From positions 124,001 to 188,000 of the forward strand of contig NZ_JACIEU010000002.1 of assembly GCF_014197035.1 (NCBI RefSeq): 64,000 nt of DNA, read 5' to 3'. Source of the DNA: Sphingobium scionense (GTDB lineage: Bacteria > Pseudomonadota > Alphaproteobacteria > Sphingomonadales > Sphingomonadaceae). Under the pieces are notes generated by a model. It had not been told where the DNA came from. It ran no database searches and was given only the letters and a program-made list of their open reading frames with translations. Shown here piece by piece: positions 50,124 through 59,444 of this stretch. A program made the translations under genes and the position numbers. How positions within the stretch are numbered: the first letter of the stretch is position 1; each line of letters begins with the position of its first letter.

Positions 50124-51197
50124 TTGGCGAAACCAACCACGCCGCGCGCCGACAGCGCAAAGGCAAAGGCCGCAGTGCCGGCCGGTGCGGACCATAATCG
50201 TCCGCGCCCCGAAACGCCCACCGACTACAAGGCCAGCAAGGAAGAGCTGCTGGAATTCTATCGGCAGATGGTTCTGATCCGCCGCTTCGAGGAAAAGGCC
50301 GGCCAGCTTTATGGTCTGGGTTTCATCGGCGGCTTCTGCCATCTCTATATCGGCCAGGAAGCGGTAGCGGTCGGCATCCAGTCGGCGCTCAAGCCCGGCA
50401 AGGACAGCGTCATCACCGGCTATCGTGATCATGGCCACATGCTCGCTTATGGCATCGATCCCAAGGTGATCATGGCCGAACTGACCGGTCGCGAAGCCGG
50501 CATTTCGCGCGGCAAGGGCGGTTCGATGCACATGTTCAGCGTCGAGCATAAATTCTACGGCGGTCACGGCATCGTCGGTGCGCAGGTATCGTTGGGCGCT
50601 GGCCTGGCTTTCGGCCACAAATATAATGACGATGGCGGCGTGTGTGTTGCCTATTTCGGCGACGGCGCGGCCAACCAGGGCCAGGTCTACGAATCGTTCA
50701 ACATGGCCGAGCTGTGGAAGCTCCCGATCATCTTCGTGATTGAGAACAACCAATATGCCATGGGCACCAGCGTCAACCGCGCCTCGTCGGAAGACCAGCT
50801 CTATCGCCGCGGTGAGAGCTTCCGCATCCCCGGCATCCAGGTCGACGGCATGGACGTTCTGGCCGTGCGTGGCGCGACCGAGGAAGCGCTCAAGTGGGTC
50901 CAGGGCGGCAATGGCCCGATCCTGCTCGAAATGAAGACTTACCGCTATCGTGGTCACTCCATGTCCGATCCAGCCAAATATCGTTCGCGTGACGAGGTTC
51001 AGGCGGTGCGTGAGAACAGCGACCCGATCGAGGGCGTGAAGAAATATCTGATCGACGCCGGCGTCAGCGAGGACGAGATCAAGGTCATCGACCAGGATAT
51101 CCGCAAGATCGTCGCCGAAGCGGCCGATTTCGCCGAAACCTCGCCCGAACCTGAGATGCATGAACTCTATACCGACGTGCTGGTGGAGCAATATTAA
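50124..51197 (+). CDS. pdhA: pyruvate dehydrogenase E1 component, alpha subunit
   Basis: A 357-residue thiamine-diphosphate-dependent subunit. The ThDP motif [18 protein letters not shown] begins at G179 and ends in IENN. The segment [20 protein letters not shown] includes the serine that is phosphorylated in mitochondrial E1-alpha. The first 30 residues are a loose Lys/Ala/Pro-rich leader. Start is TTG with AAAGGAT upstream. The stop overlaps pdhB (TAATG). Confidence 0.96.
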   Translation: MAKPTTPRADSAKAKAAVPAGADHNRPRPETPTDYKASKEELLEFYRQMVLIRRFEEKAGQLYGLGFIGGFCHLYIGQEAVAVGIQSALKPGKDSVITGYRDHGHMLAYGIDPKVIMAELTGREAGISRGKGGSMHMFSVEHKFYGGHGIVGAQVSLGAGLAFGHKYNDDGGVCVAYFGDGAANQGQVYESFNMAELWKLPIIFVIENNQYAMGTSVNRASSEDQLYRRGESFRIPGIQVDGMDVLAVRGATEEALKWVQGGNGPILLEMKTYRYRGHSMSDPAKYRSRDEVQAVRENSDPIEGVKKYLIDAGVSEDEIKVIDQDIRKIVAEAADFAETSPEPEMHELYTDVLVEQY

Positions 51198-52564
51198 TGG
51201 GTATCGAAATCAAGATGCCGGCGCTCTCGCCGACGATGGAAGAGGGCACGCTGGCCAAGTGGTTGGTGAAGGAAGGCGATGAAGTGAAGTCCGGCGATAT
51301 CCTCGCCGAGATCGAGACCGACAAGGCCACGATGGAATTCGAAGCCGTCGACGAAGGCAAGATCGGCCAGATCGTCATCGCCGAAGGCACCGAAGGCGTG
51401 AAGGTCGGCACCGTCATCGCGACGATGGCGGGCGAGGGCGGCGAGGCTGCTCCGGCACCTGCGCCCAAGGCCGAGGCTCCCAAGGCCGAAGAAGCCCCCA
51501 AGAAGGCGGAAAGCGGCACGTCGAAGCTGGCGTCGGAAGCCAAGGCGACCGTGCAGGATCCGGACCTCCCGGCCGGCACCGAGTTCGTCAAGACCACCGT
51601 GCGCGAAGCGCTGCGCGACGCCATGGCCGAGGAAATGCGGTCGGACCCGCGCGTCTTCGTGATGGGCGAGGAAGTCGCCGAATATCAGGGCGCCTACAAG
51701 GTGACCCAGGGCCTGCTCGACGAATTCGGTCCCAAGCGCGTGATCGATACGCCGATCACCGAATATGGCTTTGCCGGCATCGGTTCGGGCGCGGCCATGG
51801 GTGGCCTACGTCCGGTGATCGAGTTCATGACGTTCAACTTCGCCATGCAGGCGATCGACCACATCATCAACTCGGCGGCCAAGACCAACTACATGTCCGG
51901 CGGCCAGATGCGCTGCCCGATCGTGTTCCGTGGCCCCAACGGCGCAGCCAGCCGCGTCGGCGCGCAGCACAGCCAGAACTATGGGCCGTGGTATGCCGCC
52001 GTCCCCGGCCTGATCGTGATCGCGCCCTATGACGCGGCCGACGCCAAGGGCCTGCTGAAGGCCGCGATCCGCTCGACCGATCCGGTCGTGTTCCTGGAGA
52101 ATGAACTTCTCTATGGTCGCAGCTTCGACGTGCCCAAGGTCGACGACTATGTCCTGCCGATCGGCAAGGCGCGCATCATGCGTCCGGGCAAGGACGTGAC
52201 CCTGGTGAGCTACTCGATCGGCGTGGGGCTGGCGCTCGACGCGGCCGAGCAGCTTGCTGCCGAAGGCATCGACGCCGAAGTGATCGACCTGCGCACGCTG
52301 CGTCCGCTCGACACCGCGACGGTGCTGGAGAGCCTCAAGAAGACCAACCGCCTGGTGGTGGTGGAAGAAGGCTGGCCGACCTGCTCGATCGCGTCGGAAA
52401 TCGCCGCCGTCGTGATGGAAAAGGGCTTCGACGATCTCGATGCCCCGGTCTTGCGCGTCACCAACGAGGATGTGCCGCTGCCTTATGCCGCCAACCTCGA
52501 AAAGTTGGCGCTGATCGACGCGGCCCGCGTGGTCGAAGCGGCCAAGAAGGTCTGCTACAAGTAA
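51197..52564 (+). CDS. pdhB: pyruvate dehydrogenase E1 component, beta subunit, with lipoyl domain
   Basis: A 455-residue subunit. Residues 1-80 form a biotinyl/lipoyl domain with the attachment lysine K43 in [10 protein letters not shown], followed by an Ala/Pro/Lys linker (about 82-125) and then the transketolase-like E1-beta domain ([34 protein letters not shown]). A lipoyl domain on E1-beta is known in some alphaproteobacteria. The E2 (pdhC) and E3 (lpd) genes do not follow directly; a terminator ends the unit. Confidence 0.96.
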   Translation: MGIEIKMPALSPTMEEGTLAKWLVKEGDEVKSGDILAEIETDKATMEFEAVDEGKIGQIVIAEGTEGVKVGTVIATMAGEGGEAAPAPAPKAEAPKAEEAPKKAESGTSKLASEAKATVQDPDLPAGTEFVKTTVREALRDAMAEEMRSDPRVFVMGEEVAEYQGAYKVTQGLLDEFGPKRVIDTPITEYGFAGIGSGAAMGGLRPVIEFMTFNFAMQAIDHIINSAAKTNYMSGGQMRCPIVFRGPNGAASRVGAQHSQNYGPWYAAVPGLIVIAPYDAADAKGLLKAAIRSTDPVVFLENELLYGRSFDVPKVDDYVLPIGKARIMRPGKDVTLVSYSIGVGLALDAAEQLAAEGIDAEVIDLRTLRPLDTATVLESLKKTNRLVVVEEGWPTCSIASEIAAVVMEKGFDDLDAPVLRVTNEDVPLPYAANLEKLALIDAARVVEAAKKVCYK

Positions 52565-52570
52565 GCACAG

Positions 52571-52604
52571 AAAAGGGGCGGTCCGGATGGATCGCCCCTT
52601 TTTC
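52571..52604 (+). terminator. intrinsic terminator after pdhB
   Basis: AAAAGGGGCG (52571-52580) pairs with CGCCCCTTTT (52593-52602) around a 12-base loop, ending in a T-run. It lies 6 bp after the pdhB stop and before the convergent tad-like genes. Confidence 0.85.
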
Positions 52605-52628
52605 TATCGGACCTATGGCCGCCGGCTA

Positions 52629-53276
52629 TCAGGAGCAGGCTGCTGTCTGCGTGGCGGACAGGTTGCCGGCATTTTTCATCGCCTGATCGGTCCGTTCGCG
52701 CACGTTGAACGCGCTGGTGTAGCGGATGGTCTTTTCGCCGAAGATGCTGTTCGAAATGAGCGGCTGATATTTATAGGCGACTTCGACGAACATCACTGCC
52801 GTGCCGTTACCCGCGCTGATTCTTCGGCCGGTTGGTCCCATGCCGTCGACCATGCTGGCATCGGATGCGCCATTGCCTGTGGTTCCATAGGTGGAGGTAA
52901 AACTGCCGCTGCCATAGCAGCGCTGCCAGCGGATATATTGGCCTGTGTTGGGCGCATCCTGCTTGTTGGGTTCCAGGTCCGACAGGAAAATCTTTCCATT
53001 GGCGGCGAAATTGAGTCCATTGGCGGACAGAGCCGCGCCACTGAATATCTCGTTGATATCGGCCTCGTCGATTGACGCGCGCACGCGCGAGGCATTGTCC
53101 GCGACCAGCATGGCGAGCTGGCTGAGCTTCATATGGGTGATGGCCAGATTGGCGACTTCCAGTCCGCCTAGCGTCAACGCCAGCAGGATAGGCAGCGAAT
53201 AGGCGAACTCGATCAGGGCCAGGCCTGATTGATCCTGCCGCAGCCGGCGCAGAAGGGGGCGCGAAGGCATGCGCAT
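52629..53276 (-). CDS. TadE-like pseudopilin-related protein
   Basis: A 215-residue protein with a pseudopilin-like N-terminus: a basic stretch (RPLLRRLRQDQS), then the hydrophobic helix GLALIEFAYSLPILLALTLG with a glutamate at the position used in TadE-type prepilin processing. The remainder is a periplasmic domain with two cysteines (RWQRCYGSGSF and the C-terminal CS). I start at 53276 (MRMPSRPL). Third gene of the minus-strand cluster tadG-tadE-tadE; TadE proteins assist Flp pilus assembly. Confidence 0.7.
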   Translation of the reverse strand: MRMPSRPLLRRLRQDQSGLALIEFAYSLPILLALTLGGLEVANLAITHMKLSQLAMLVADNASRVRASIDEADINEIFSGAALSANGLNFAANGKIFLSDLEPNKQDAPNTGQYIRWQRCYGSGSFTSTYGTTGNGASDASMVDGMGPTGRRISAGNGTAVMFVEVAYKYQPLISNSIFGEKTIRYTSAFNVRERTDQAMKNAGNLSATQTAACS

Positions 53277-53277
53277 G

Positions 53278-53871
53278 TCAGGTGCAGACTTTCGTCGGAG
53301 TGATCTGGTTCGACCAGGGCTGGTTGCGAAGAATGACCGATGATTTGGCTGTTTGCGTCGCTGGCCAGCCAAGGATTTTCGCCATGGGAAATAGGCGGGG
53401 CATGGTGACCGTGACCTGATAATAGACGACGTCGTCGGCACTGCCGAGGCCGGTCGCACCGGCGCTGGTGTCGTAGATGCCGTTGCCGTTGCTGTCTTCG
53501 AAACAGTCGCCTGCGTTATAGGTGCCCAATGGCGCGGTGTCGGTCAGGATCTTCTCGGGCTTCCCGATCCGCGAGAAATTATAATAGCTGGTCTTGGTGA
53601 TATCCACGCTGCCCTTTTTCGACACGATGGGGGTCATGCGCTGATTGATATAGGTGTCGATCTGGGCCGAGGTCATCGTGCCGACCGAGGCTGCGCGGGC
53701 AGCCTGGTCCAGGACGCCCTTGGTGACGGCGTTCAGATAGCTTTGATAGCCCAGGTCCGCGATGCCCATGATGATGAGGCAGAGCGGCCCTATGACGAAG
53801 CCGAACTCGACCAGCGTCGCGCCGCGGCTGTCAGTCGCAAGGTTGCGGACAGGCAGGAGCCGCGCGATCAT
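53278..53871 (-). CDS. TadE family protein
   Basis: A 197-residue protein with the TadE-like N-terminus DSRGATLVEFGFVIGPLCLI (glutamate in the hydrophobic segment) followed by a periplasmic domain. That domain contains DCFEDSNGNGIYDTSAGA, a calcium-loop-like Asp/Asn/Gly-rich stretch. The ATG overlaps the stop of the tadG-like gene (ATGA), so translation is coupled. Pilus subunit, secretion ATPase and CpaB/C genes are not in the window. Confidence 0.72.
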   Translation of the reverse strand: MIARLLPVRNLATDSRGATLVEFGFVIGPLCLIIMGIADLGYQSYLNAVTKGVLDQAARAASVGTMTSAQIDTYINQRMTPIVSKKGSVDITKTSYYNFSRIGKPEKILTDTAPLGTYNAGDCFEDSNGNGIYDTSAGATGLGSADDVVYYQVTVTMPRLFPMAKILGWPATQTAKSSVILRNQPWSNQITPTKVCT

Positions 53872-55808
53872 TGCGAGAGCCTCAGCCCGCCGATATTCTG
53901 GGCAATGGTCGTGAACTGGGTGGTCAATGCGGCCGCGTTGGTGGACACGGCGACATGGTCGGTGCTCGAAGCGCAACTGTTGAGCGTGGCATTGGACGCG
54001 CTAGCGAAGACGATCACCCAGATGGTGATACCCCTGCGCTTGGCTGCTTCGCAGGCGATCGAGAACCGCTTGTTCTGGATCGTCACCAGATCATCGGTGC
54101 TGGTGCCGGTCGGCGCAAGTCGGCCGTCCAGCCTGTTGATGCCCCAGCCGTCATAATTGCCGTCCGCCGCGGTCATCGCACCGTCCGTCATGAAGATGAC
54201 GTGTCGCGAAATGGTGAAGCCGTTGGGGGCCGCGCCATTATTGGCGGCGAAAATCCCGTTCGGCGACATCATGCGGGCGCCCCAGACCATTCCGGTGGTA
54301 TGATTGGTGAAACCCCAGGGTTCCAGCGAGTTCACATAGGCGTTGAACGATGTAGCGCTGGGATCGTTGCTGGGAGCCGCATCGCGCGACGTATATTCCG
54401 CCAGCGGTCGGGCTGCGGCCGGGCAGGCTGCCTGATCGCCGCCCCAACTGCTCCAATAAGGGGAGGTGGCAGGCGTCGAGGTGCGATACCAGGATACGTC
54501 CGGCCAGAATGGGCGCCAGCGGGTCGCGTTGGAATCGGGGATCAGGTCGATGTTCAGGTCGTTCGCGCCGGTGGGGACGGAACTGGACGAGGTGCTCGAA
54601 TTGATCGTGTTGATCGTATCCGGCTCCTCAATGCAGCCGCCCCAGGTCGACGTCGTGCCGTCATTATAGGCGGGGTTTGGAATGGCCGTGCCGCGGACAT
54701 AGTCGGAGACCGTGAGGTTGATCTTGTTGTAGGACCATTTGTCGAGCGACGTGTTGCCGGTACCACCGGTCACATTGCTCGTATGCGTGGTCGTCACTTC
54801 CTGGCGAACACATTTCTTGTTGTTATTGCCAGAGGATGGGAATGGCGTGACCCCGTCCCACGAATAGGCGGAATAGGTGATCCTGGTGATCGTGTTGGGA
54901 TAATTGCCGCTAATCGAGGTGGTGGCTTGCGCCCATGATCTGCAGGTGGCGAGGTCCCCATTGCTGGAATCGCTCTGGGCATTAGTTGGACCATTTGAAC
55001 CCGTTCGACAGCTATTGCTTCCGCTGCTCTTGTAGCCCCGATAGCAGGTGCTGGTCGAAGCGGGCGTATCATTATAATAGGTCATCTGGCGGCTATTATA
55101 GCCCCAGGCGTCGCCAGCGGTTCCGCCGACCAATGCCGTCGTAGGCAGCAGGCGTCCGACATTGACGTTGCTGGCATAGGGCATGAAGCCATAGCGCACC
55201 CGCCCGGTATTCGTATTGCCGGGCCCGAGCGTGTCGTAGAAGGCACGGACGGCCTGGCGCAGGGCTGCGATCCGCGTCGTGGTTCCGCCCGCGCCGTCGC
55301 TGATATTGCTGCTCATCGATCCGGTGGTGTCCAGCACCAGCATCACATCGGTATTGCCGATGTCGAATTTCGAACTGCACGATACCGACAGGTCGAGATA
55401 TTGGAAGCCCAATATCCGCATGATAGTGGTCGGGATGCGCGTGTCGGCGGACACCAGCACGGTGGTCGTCAGGCTCGGATCGCTGCGGATGTTCGGCGTG
55501 AAGCTGTCCGTCTGGAACGTGTTTTGCGGGAAGTTGAAATTGAAGAATTTCTGCGCTTCCGCAATGTCCGTGGACGTCATGGCCGAGGTCGTCATGGAGC
55601 GTCGACCGGCAAGGGCGCCGGCGTCACAGGCTTGCTGCAGACGCGCCTTGGCCATATAGGCGCGGCTCATGTCGACGCCGCCGCCGATCAGCGCTGCAAG
55701 CGGAATGACGGCTGCGGCCACCATGGCGAGCGTGTTGCCCGCCTGGTTGCGCCGAAGCCGGCCGAGGAATGTCATCGCGCGCTTGATCTGCTTGCCCATG
55801 TTCCGCAT
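53868..55808 (-). CDS. TadG-like vWA protein
   Basis: A 646-residue protein with an N-terminal pseudopilin-like helix (GNTLAMVAAAVIPLAALIGG at 24-43) typical of the Flp pilus-associated TadG family. A von Willebrand A domain starts at about 153 with the MIDAS motif DTTGSM at 160-165. The long middle (about 215-480) is unusually rich in Ser, Thr, Asn and Tyr and has several cysteines, so it looks like an extracellular insertion. The vWA fold resumes near 540 (RHVIFMTDGAMTAADG). It probably acts outside the inner membrane, in adhesion or pilus function. Confidence 0.75.
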   Translation of the reverse strand: MRNMGKQIKRAMTFLGRLRRNQAGNTLAMVAAAVIPLAALIGGGVDMSRAYMAKARLQQACDAGALAGRRSMTTSAMTSTDIAEAQKFFNFNFPQNTFQTDSFTPNIRSDPSLTTTVLVSADTRIPTTIMRILGFQYLDLSVSCSSKFDIGNTDVMLVLDTTGSMSSNISDGAGGTTTRIAALRQAVRAFYDTLGPGNTNTGRVRYGFMPYASNVNVGRLLPTTALVGGTAGDAWGYNSRQMTYYNDTPASTSTCYRGYKSSGSNSCRTGSNGPTNAQSDSSNGDLATCRSWAQATTSISGNYPNTITRITYSAYSWDGVTPFPSSGNNNKKCVRQEVTTTHTSNVTGGTGNTSLDKWSYNKINLTVSDYVRGTAIPNPAYNDGTTSTWGGCIEEPDTINTINSSTSSSSVPTGANDLNIDLIPDSNATRWRPFWPDVSWYRTSTPATSPYWSSWGGDQAACPAAARPLAEYTSRDAAPSNDPSATSFNAYVNSLEPWGFTNHTTGMVWGARMMSPNGIFAANNGAAPNGFTISRHVIFMTDGAMTAADGNYDGWGINRLDGRLAPTGTSTDDLVTIQNKRFSIACEAAKRRGITIWVIVFASASNATLNSCASSTDHVAVSTNAAALTTQFTTIAQNIGGLRLSQ

Positions 55809-55938
55809 TCACCCATGTCGCCCGTTTCCCCCCAGAACTCTGGACAGGGCCATCGTCGGCCATGCAACGGGACTGGTTAGGGTCTCTATGCGAAGTCTGG
55901 TTAAAGGATTGATAAGCCATTTTTAGATCGGGATCGAA

Positions 55939-56598
55939 ATGATGGATCGCACGGACGATCTGGCGCCGCTGGCGCGCCTGCTTTCCGGGCATGCCGGGCG
56001 CTTTGCCGAGCGGCATCGGGCGCTCTGGGCGCTGGACCAGCGCTTTGCGCAAATTGCGCGAACCACCAGCGATCCGGCGATCGGGCAGATGCGCCTTGCC
56101 TGGTGGCTGGGCGTCGTCACGGACGAGGCGGGTGTCAAGGGACAGGGCGAACCGGTGGTCGACTGGCTGCGCGCGATCGGTGCGCTGGACGCACCCGGTA
56201 TCCCGGCGATGCTCGATGGCTGGGAAGTGCTGGTGGTGGAGCCGGAGATCGACCTCACCGGCCTGCGCGACTATGCCGCCGGGCGCGGCGGCGGGCTGTT
56301 CCAGGCATTGGCCGATGTGGCCGAGGCGCCCGACTGGCTGATCGCGGCGGGCAAGGTCTGGGCCTTGTGGGATCTGTCCGCCCATAGTGGCGACGAAGCA
56401 CTGGCGGACGCCGCCATCGGCCTGGCCCGCGACCTGTTGCCGCAGGTGGGCGATCCAGTGTGGCCCAGGGCGTGGAAGCCGCTGCGCATCGCGTATCTGC
56501 TTGCGCGGCACGATGTCGAGCGGGGGCAGCGGGCGTCGGTCGGGCTGACGCGGAGCATGGCCTGGCGGCTGATGCGGATCGCGCTTGTCGGGCGCTAG
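55939..56598 (+). CDS. phytoene/squalene synthase superfamily protein without catalytic Asp motifs
   Basis: A 219-residue helical protein. GQMRLAWWLGVVTDEAGVKG matches the segment after the first helix pair in the squalene/phytoene synthase superfamily, and PWWPRAW-like WPRAWKPLRIAYLLARHDV is the C-terminal family helix. The two Asp-rich (DxxxD) motifs that bind Mg-diphosphate are absent, so prenyl transfer is unlikely. It resembles the NDUFAF6-type branch, complex I assembly factors in mitochondria; that link is an inference. Stand-alone gene, divergent from tadG. Confidence 0.6.
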   Translation: MMDRTDDLAPLARLLSGHAGRFAERHRALWALDQRFAQIARTTSDPAIGQMRLAWWLGVVTDEAGVKGQGEPVVDWLRAIGALDAPGIPAMLDGWEVLVVEPEIDLTGLRDYAAGRGGGLFQALADVAEAPDWLIAAGKVWALWDLSAHSGDEALADAAIGLARDLLPQVGDPVWPRAWKPLRIAYLLARHDVERGQRASVGLTRSMAWRLMRIALVGR

Positions 56599-56643
56599 TC
56601 GATCGCGATAGGTTCGCTGCCGTCACAAAGGGGGGAGCGGGCG

Positions 56644-57108
56644 ATGGGACGGTTGCTGGCAGGTGGCATGGGGGCGTTGCTGTTGGTCGCGGCGGGCCTG
56701 TTCTGGTGGCAGGGGCGTGCAAGCAATGAGCCGCCGCCCAAGGCGCTGCTCGCGCCACCGCCGCCACCCGCAAATGAAGCCCTGCCCGAGGGCGACCCCG
56801 ATGCGGTCGGGGAGGCGCCGCCGATGCCGGGCGAGGCCAGCCCGCAGAGCCGCGAGGAAAAGCGCTTTGCCCGTTATGACCGCAATCGCGACGGCATCAT
56901 CAGCCGGATCGAGATGCTGGGCAGCCGCACCGCCGCGTTCAAACAGCTCGATACGAACAGGGACAATCTCCTGTCTTTCGAGGAATGGGCAGTGGCGACG
57001 GCGGATCGCTTCACCGGGGCCGATGCGGACAAGGACGGCAAGCTGACCCCGGCCGAATTCGCCACCACCGCGCCGAAGCGGGCGGCGAGACCACGCTGCA
57101 AATGCTGA
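56644..57108 (+). CDS. EF-hand calcium-binding envelope protein
   Basis: A 154-residue protein with an N-terminal membrane segment (about 7-22), a Pro-rich linker, and three EF-hand loops: D79-E90 (DRNRDGIISRIE), D103-E114 (DTNRDNLLSFEE) and D127-E138 (DADKDGKLTPAE). All three keep the Asp/Gly/acidic positions, so calcium binding outside the inner membrane is likely. The tail is basic and ends CKC. It converges on trmFO, 16 bp apart. Confidence 0.82.
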   Translation: MGRLLAGGMGALLLVAAGLFWWQGRASNEPPPKALLAPPPPPANEALPEGDPDAVGEAPPMPGEASPQSREEKRFARYDRNRDGIISRIEMLGSRTAAFKQLDTNRDNLLSFEEWAVATADRFTGADADKDGKLTPAEFATTAPKRAARPRCKC

Positions 57109-57124
57109 GCCTGTCCGGGACGGA

Positions 57125-58471
57125 TCAGGCCGGTTCCACCACCTCACCCAGCCAGCGACCGAAGGAGGCGCGGGCGCGGGCGGTATAGGCTTCCTTGCGC
57201 TGCTTCTTCTTGACGTCGTCCAGCGTAGGGAAAAGGCCGAAATTGACGTTCATCGGCTGATAGTCGGCGGTCTCGACATTGCCGGTGACATGGCCGAGCA
57301 GCGCGCCCAGTGCCGTATCGGCGGGCGGCGGCGCCAGTTCCTGGCCCAATATCTCGGCTGCGGCGAAGCGCCCGGCGATGAGGCCGATGGCGGCACTCTC
57401 GACATAGCCCTCGCACCCGGTCATCTGCCCGGCAAAACGGATATGCGGCGCGCTTTTCAGGCGCAGCGTCGGGTCGAGCAGCTTGGGACTCTGGATGAAG
57501 GTGTTGCGATGCAGCCCGCCCAGCCGCGCGAACTCGGCCTTTTCAAGGCCCGGAATGGTGCGCAGCAGCTCGACCTGTGCGCCATGCTTCAGCTTGGTCT
57601 GAAAACCGACCATGTTCCACAGCGTGCCCGACGCATTGTCCTGGCGCAGCTGGACCACGGCATAGGGCCAGCGACCGGTCTTCGGATTGTCCAGCCCCAT
57701 CGGCTTCATCGGGCCGTGGCGCAGCGTCTCCGGCCCGCGCGAGGCCATCACCTCGATCGGCATGCAGCCCTCGAAATAGGGGGTGCTCGCCTCCCATTCC
57801 TTGAACTCGGTCTTTTCGCCGTCGAGCAGTCCCTGGACGAAGGCCTGATACTGCTCCTTGTTCATCGGGCAGTTGATATAGTCCTTGCCCTCGCCACCGC
57901 CGGGACCGATCTTGTCCCAGCGATTGGCCATCCAGCATTCTTCCATGTCGATGCTGTCGAAATGGATGACCGGCGCGATCGCGTCGAAGAAGGCGAGATG
58001 CTCCATGCCGGCCGCTTCGCCGATGCTGCTGGCGAGTGCCGCGGCGGTCAGCGGCCCGGTGGCGACGATGGTCATGCCCTGTGCCGGCAGCGTGTCGATC
58101 CGCTCGCGCACGATCTCGACATTGGGATGTTCGGCGAGCGCACGGGTGACGCCGTCGGAAAAGACATGGCGATCGACCGCCAGGGCGGAGCCGGCCGGCA
58201 CCTTGGCCGGTTCGGCGCGGTCCATGATCAGCGAGCCCAAGCGCCGCATTTCCTGATGCAGCAGGCCGACGGCATTCTTGTCTGCGTCATCGGAGCGGAA
58301 GCTGTTGGAACAGACCAGTTCGGCAAGGCCGTCGGTCTGGTGCGCCGGGGTCATCTCTCCGGTGCCACGCATTTCTGACAGGCGGACCTTGATACCGGCC
58401 TGGGCGAGCTGCCAGGCGGCTTCCGAACCGGCGAGACCGCCGCCGATGACATGGATCTGATGATTGGACAT
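57125..58471 (-). CDS. trmFO: methylenetetrahydrofolate--tRNA-(uracil-5-)-methyltransferase TrmFO
   Basis: A 448-residue FAD- and folate-dependent enzyme that makes m5U54 in the T-loop of tRNAs. The FAD-binding [17 protein letters not shown] starts at residue 10, the TrmFO/GidA-like motif [20 protein letters not shown] follows, and the conserved [11 protein letters not shown] and the C-terminal [12 protein letters not shown] are present. The start at 58471 gives [12 protein letters not shown]. There is no Shine-Dalgarno. Instead the conserved 29-bp element shared with efp ends 4 bp upstream of the ATG. Confidence 0.93.
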   Translation of the reverse strand: MSNHQIHVIGGGLAGSEAAWQLAQAGIKVRLSEMRGTGEMTPAHQTDGLAELVCSNSFRSDDADKNAVGLLHQEMRRLGSLIMDRAEPAKVPAGSALAVDRHVFSDGVTRALAEHPNVEIVRERIDTLPAQGMTIVATGPLTAAALASSIGEAAGMEHLAFFDAIAPVIHFDSIDMEECWMANRWDKIGPGGGEGKDYINCPMNKEQYQAFVQGLLDGEKTEFKEWEASTPYFEGCMPIEVMASRGPETLRHGPMKPMGLDNPKTGRWPYAVVQLRQDNASGTLWNMVGFQTKLKHGAQVELLRTIPGLEKAEFARLGGLHRNTFIQSPKLLDPTLRLKSAPHIRFAGQMTGCEGYVESAAIGLIAGRFAAAEILGQELAPPPADTALGALLGHVTGNVETADYQPMNVNFGLFPTLDDVKKKQRKEAYTARARASFGRWLGEVVEPA

Positions 58472-58475
58472 ATTT

Positions 58476-58504
58476 CGCTTAACTTCGCACTTTTTCCGCA
58501 CATT
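58476..58504 (-). promoter_or_regulatory. conserved 29-bp leader element, copy abutting the trmFO start
   Basis: Read on the minus strand: AATGTGCGG, AAAAA, GTGCGAAGTTAAGCG, ending 4 bp before the trmFO ATG. It differs at only 2 of 29 positions from 3289-3317 upstream of efp. ATTGCCGAA, also shared with the efp leader, overlaps its 5' end (58502-58510). Its closeness to the start codon suggests either a leaderless or very short-leader mRNA or an RNA-level role. Confidence 0.6.
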
Positions 58505-58594
58505 CGGCAATTTCCGAACGCCAGTGGGACATATTGTTATGAGATGCAATCAGTATAGCGGGGCATGGTCCAATAGGACAGGGCGCGCGAAATT

Positions 58595-59002
58595 CTATTC
58601 CGGCGTGTAGGCCAGCCAGCCACTGAGACCGCTGGTGGCGATCAGGGCAAAGCTCAAATCGGGGACTTCCCCGAGCAGGCTGCAGCCATAAGCCACGCCG
58701 AAGCCGATGGCGGCACCGGCGAGCAGCCAGAAAGCGCGGGCGGCGAAAACAGGGCAATGATATGCCAGGACGCGCATCGTCGTCGTCCCGATAATGATCG
58801 GAATGGCGGCGATCAGCGGTCCGAAGATCAGCGCGAACAGCAATATGAGGGGCAGGACGATGAAAATGCCCCAATCCACCGTGATCGCATCGGGTATGCG
58901 ACGATAGGTCGCTGCGGCCAGATAGAGCGTAATGAACAGCGGGCCGGCGGTCAGGATCGCGCGGCCGGCGCCGCTAAGATGGGCAGGATCGGCATGGGAC
59001 AT
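58595..59002 (-). CDS. small integral membrane protein of unknown function
   Basis: A 135-residue protein with about four hydrophobic segments (14-32, 44-64, 65-77, 88-130 with breaks). No motif that I recognise. It follows a terminator-like hairpin on the minus strand, downstream of another unknown membrane gene, and ends 91 bp before the trmFO leader element. Confidence 0.5.
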   Translation of the reverse strand: MSHADPAHLSGAGRAILTAGPLFITLYLAAATYRRIPDAITVDWGIFIVLPLILLFALIFGPLIAAIPIIIGTTTMRVLAYHCPVFAARAFWLLAGAAIGFGVAYGCSLLGEVPDLSFALIATSGLSGWLAYTPE

Positions 59003-59017
59003 CGGAACCTCCCGGAA

Positions 59018-59046
59018 AAGGGGAGGGTGTGGGGCACCCTCCCGCC
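59018..59046 (-). terminator. intrinsic terminator on the minus strand
   Basis: GGGAGGGTG (59021-59029) and CACCCTCCC (59035-59043) form a perfect 9-bp stem with a 5-base loop. On the minus strand it is followed by CCTTTTCC. It lies 10 bp after the stop of the unknown membrane gene at 59053-59424. Confidence 0.6.
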
Positions 59047-59052
59047 AAGCGA

Positions 59053-59424
59053 TCAGGCGGCCTGGGGATGGCCGTCGTTCAGCCAGCCATTCACCTTGCG
59101 ACCGAAATGGGCGATCGCGCCCATGTTGAAGAAATGCATCCCGCCCAGCACGAGCACGGCGAGGCCGATCTTGGCGCTGAGGAAGCGGATCGTTTCTGCA
59201 TAGCTGGTCGGTTCCTTCCCCAGGCTGAGCGTCAGGGTGATGAAGCCGATGTTGACGAGGTAGAAGCCGACGACGAGCAGATGGTTGGTCGACCGGGCCA
59301 GTTGCGCATCATGGCCGAAACATTGGGTCAGGAAGACCTCGCCATTTTTCGACAGGGTGCGCGCGACCCAGATGGTGATGGCGAGCGTGATGACCAGATA
59401 GAGGGCATAGGCGGTTTCAACCAT
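59053..59424 (-). CDS. small integral membrane protein of unknown function
   Basis: A 123-residue protein with three hydrophobic helices (about 5-24, 46-66, 82-101) and a short cytoplasmic tail. Between helices 1 and 2 lies KNGEVFLTQCFGHDAQLARS; this spacing is regular but I know no family for it. It is 20 bp downstream of the SRPBCC gene on the minus strand, so it is probably in the unit controlled with the GbsR/MarR-type regulator. Confidence 0.6.
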   Translation of the reverse strand: MVETAYALYLVITLAITIWVARTLSKNGEVFLTQCFGHDAQLARSTNHLLVVGFYLVNIGFITLTLSLGKEPTSYAETIRFLSAKIGLAVLVLGGMHFFNMGAIAHFGRKVNGWLNDGHPQAA

Positions 59425-59444
59425 GGTTCATCTCCTTTTGGCAG

